A stretch of DNA of 64,000 nucleotides. Source: Devosia litorisediminis. GTDB taxonomy: Bacteria > Pseudomonadota > Alphaproteobacteria > Rhizobiales > Devosiaceae. The position numbers and the translations under genes are program-made. Below the pieces are notes generated by a model, which saw nothing but the letters and a program-made list of their open reading frames with translations, made no database searches and was not told the origin of the DNA. Of the stretch, positions 63,749 to 64,000 are shown piece by piece; the first letter of the stretch is position 1, and the number at the start of each line of letters is the position of its first letter. Location of the stretch: assembly GCF_018334155.1 (NCBI RefSeq), contig NZ_JAGXTP010000001.1, positions 1,116,001 through 1,180,000 of the forward strand. The letters run 5' to 3'.

Positions 63749-64000
63749 CTAGACAGCGCTGATTTGATCCTGAAGGCGCGCCATTGCTTCGTCGCGACCG
63801 ATCAGCACCATAACCTCAAAGATGCCTGGTGAGACAGTGCGTCCGGTCAGCGCAGCCCGCAATGGCTGTGCCAGTTTGCCCAGCTTGAGGCCCTTGGCCT
63901 CGGCCAGGGTGCGCATGGCAGCGTCGATGGCAGGCACCGACCATTCATTGAGACCGTGCAGCATTTCGGCCATGTCACCAAGCACGATGCGCGATTCCGG
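63749..64000 (-). CDS. gltX: Glutamyl-tRNA synthetase, C-terminal part only
   Basis: The last 83 residues of a class I GluRS-type synthetase are present; the rest lies beyond the window. The anticodon-binding domain signature KGLKLGKLAQPLRAALTGRT followed by SPGIFEVMVLIGRDEAMARL is diagnostic. Many alphaproteobacteria carry two gltX copies, one of which may charge tRNA-Gln; that cannot be judged from this fragment. Confidence 0.92.
   Translation of the reverse strand, partial: PESRIVLGDMAEMLHGLNEWSVPAIDAAMRTLAEAKGLKLGKLAQPLRAALTGRTVSPGIFEVMVLIGRDEAMARLQDQISAV

Noticed and set aside
1..64000. CRISPR arrays, insertion sequences, integrases or prophage genes
   Set aside because: I saw no regularly spaced repeats, transposase or integrase motifs, or phage structural genes.

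Overview
The window is GC-rich chromosomal DNA of an alphaproteobacterium of the Hyphomicrobiales (Rhizobiales) type. A Devosia-like genus is my best guess, from recognised proteins only. Supporting traits are MipZ-type division ATPases, LpxI in the lipid A cluster, an ATP12-family F1-ATPase assembly factor, CtrA-like boxes (TTAA-N7-TTAAC), a GTG-started rpoA, and a pyrH-frr-uppS-cdsA-rseP-bamA-lpxD-fabZ-lpxA-lpxI-lpxB/gltA order like that of Sinorhizobium.

Layout. 1-7.6 kb: the distal spc and alpha ribosomal operons (rpsN', rpsH, rplF, rplR, rpsE, rpmD, rplO, secY, adk, rpsM, rpsK, rpoA, rplQ), closed by a strong terminator. 7.6-15.2 kb: mixed genes, namely an extended SDR, a P-loop FlaR-like pseudogene, a fold-III ornithine/lysine decarboxylase divergent from an HtrA/Deg protease, a VOC protein, rarA and a patatin lipoprotein. 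15.3-18.1 kb: crcB-rluC-HAD-ATP12, overlapping genes. 18.1-21.6 kb: an opposite-strand operon of an SLC13 permease followed by folP-folB-folK. 21.7-25.9 kb: a phosphotriesterase-like hydrolase, an AraC regulator, a phytanoyl-CoA-dioxygenase-like protein and an HPP-CBS membrane protein. 25.9-34.6 kb: rimO, doxX, a DUF4282-like protein, lipB, an orphan FliN-like protein, tRNA-Leu(GAG), a cation-chloride-cotransporter-like permease, mgtE, a 33-residue membrane microprotein and a DUF1489 protein. 34.7-41.7 kb: two tandem mipZ genes, an unknown gene, a D-Ala-D-Ala carboxypeptidase with a SPOR domain, clpS and clpA. 41.7-45.7 kb: an accessory patch (LysR, MFS exporter, a DUF2798 gene broken by TGA, a YoaK/DUF1275 protein) ending in a 32-residue membrane microprotein whose promoter carries a LexA-like direct repeat. 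45.7-64 kb: dnaE, rpsB-tsf, pyrH-frr-uppS-cdsA-rseP-bamA, lpxD-fabZ-lpxA-lpxI-lpxB, gltA and the C-terminal end of gltX.

How it fits together. Most of the window is core growth machinery: ribosome and RNA polymerase, replication, isoprenoid carrier and phospholipid synthesis, outer-membrane assembly and lipid A. The most interesting non-core signals concern cell division and envelope control: tandem MipZ paralogues behind a perfect CtrA-like box, another perfect CtrA-like box in front of bamA, and a tiny predicted membrane protein under an apparently LexA-controlled promoter, an arrangement that recalls SOS-induced division inhibitors such as Caulobacter SidA. Two genes are decayed by in-frame stops. 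All names rest on reading the sequence and on family knowledge; no database search was run.
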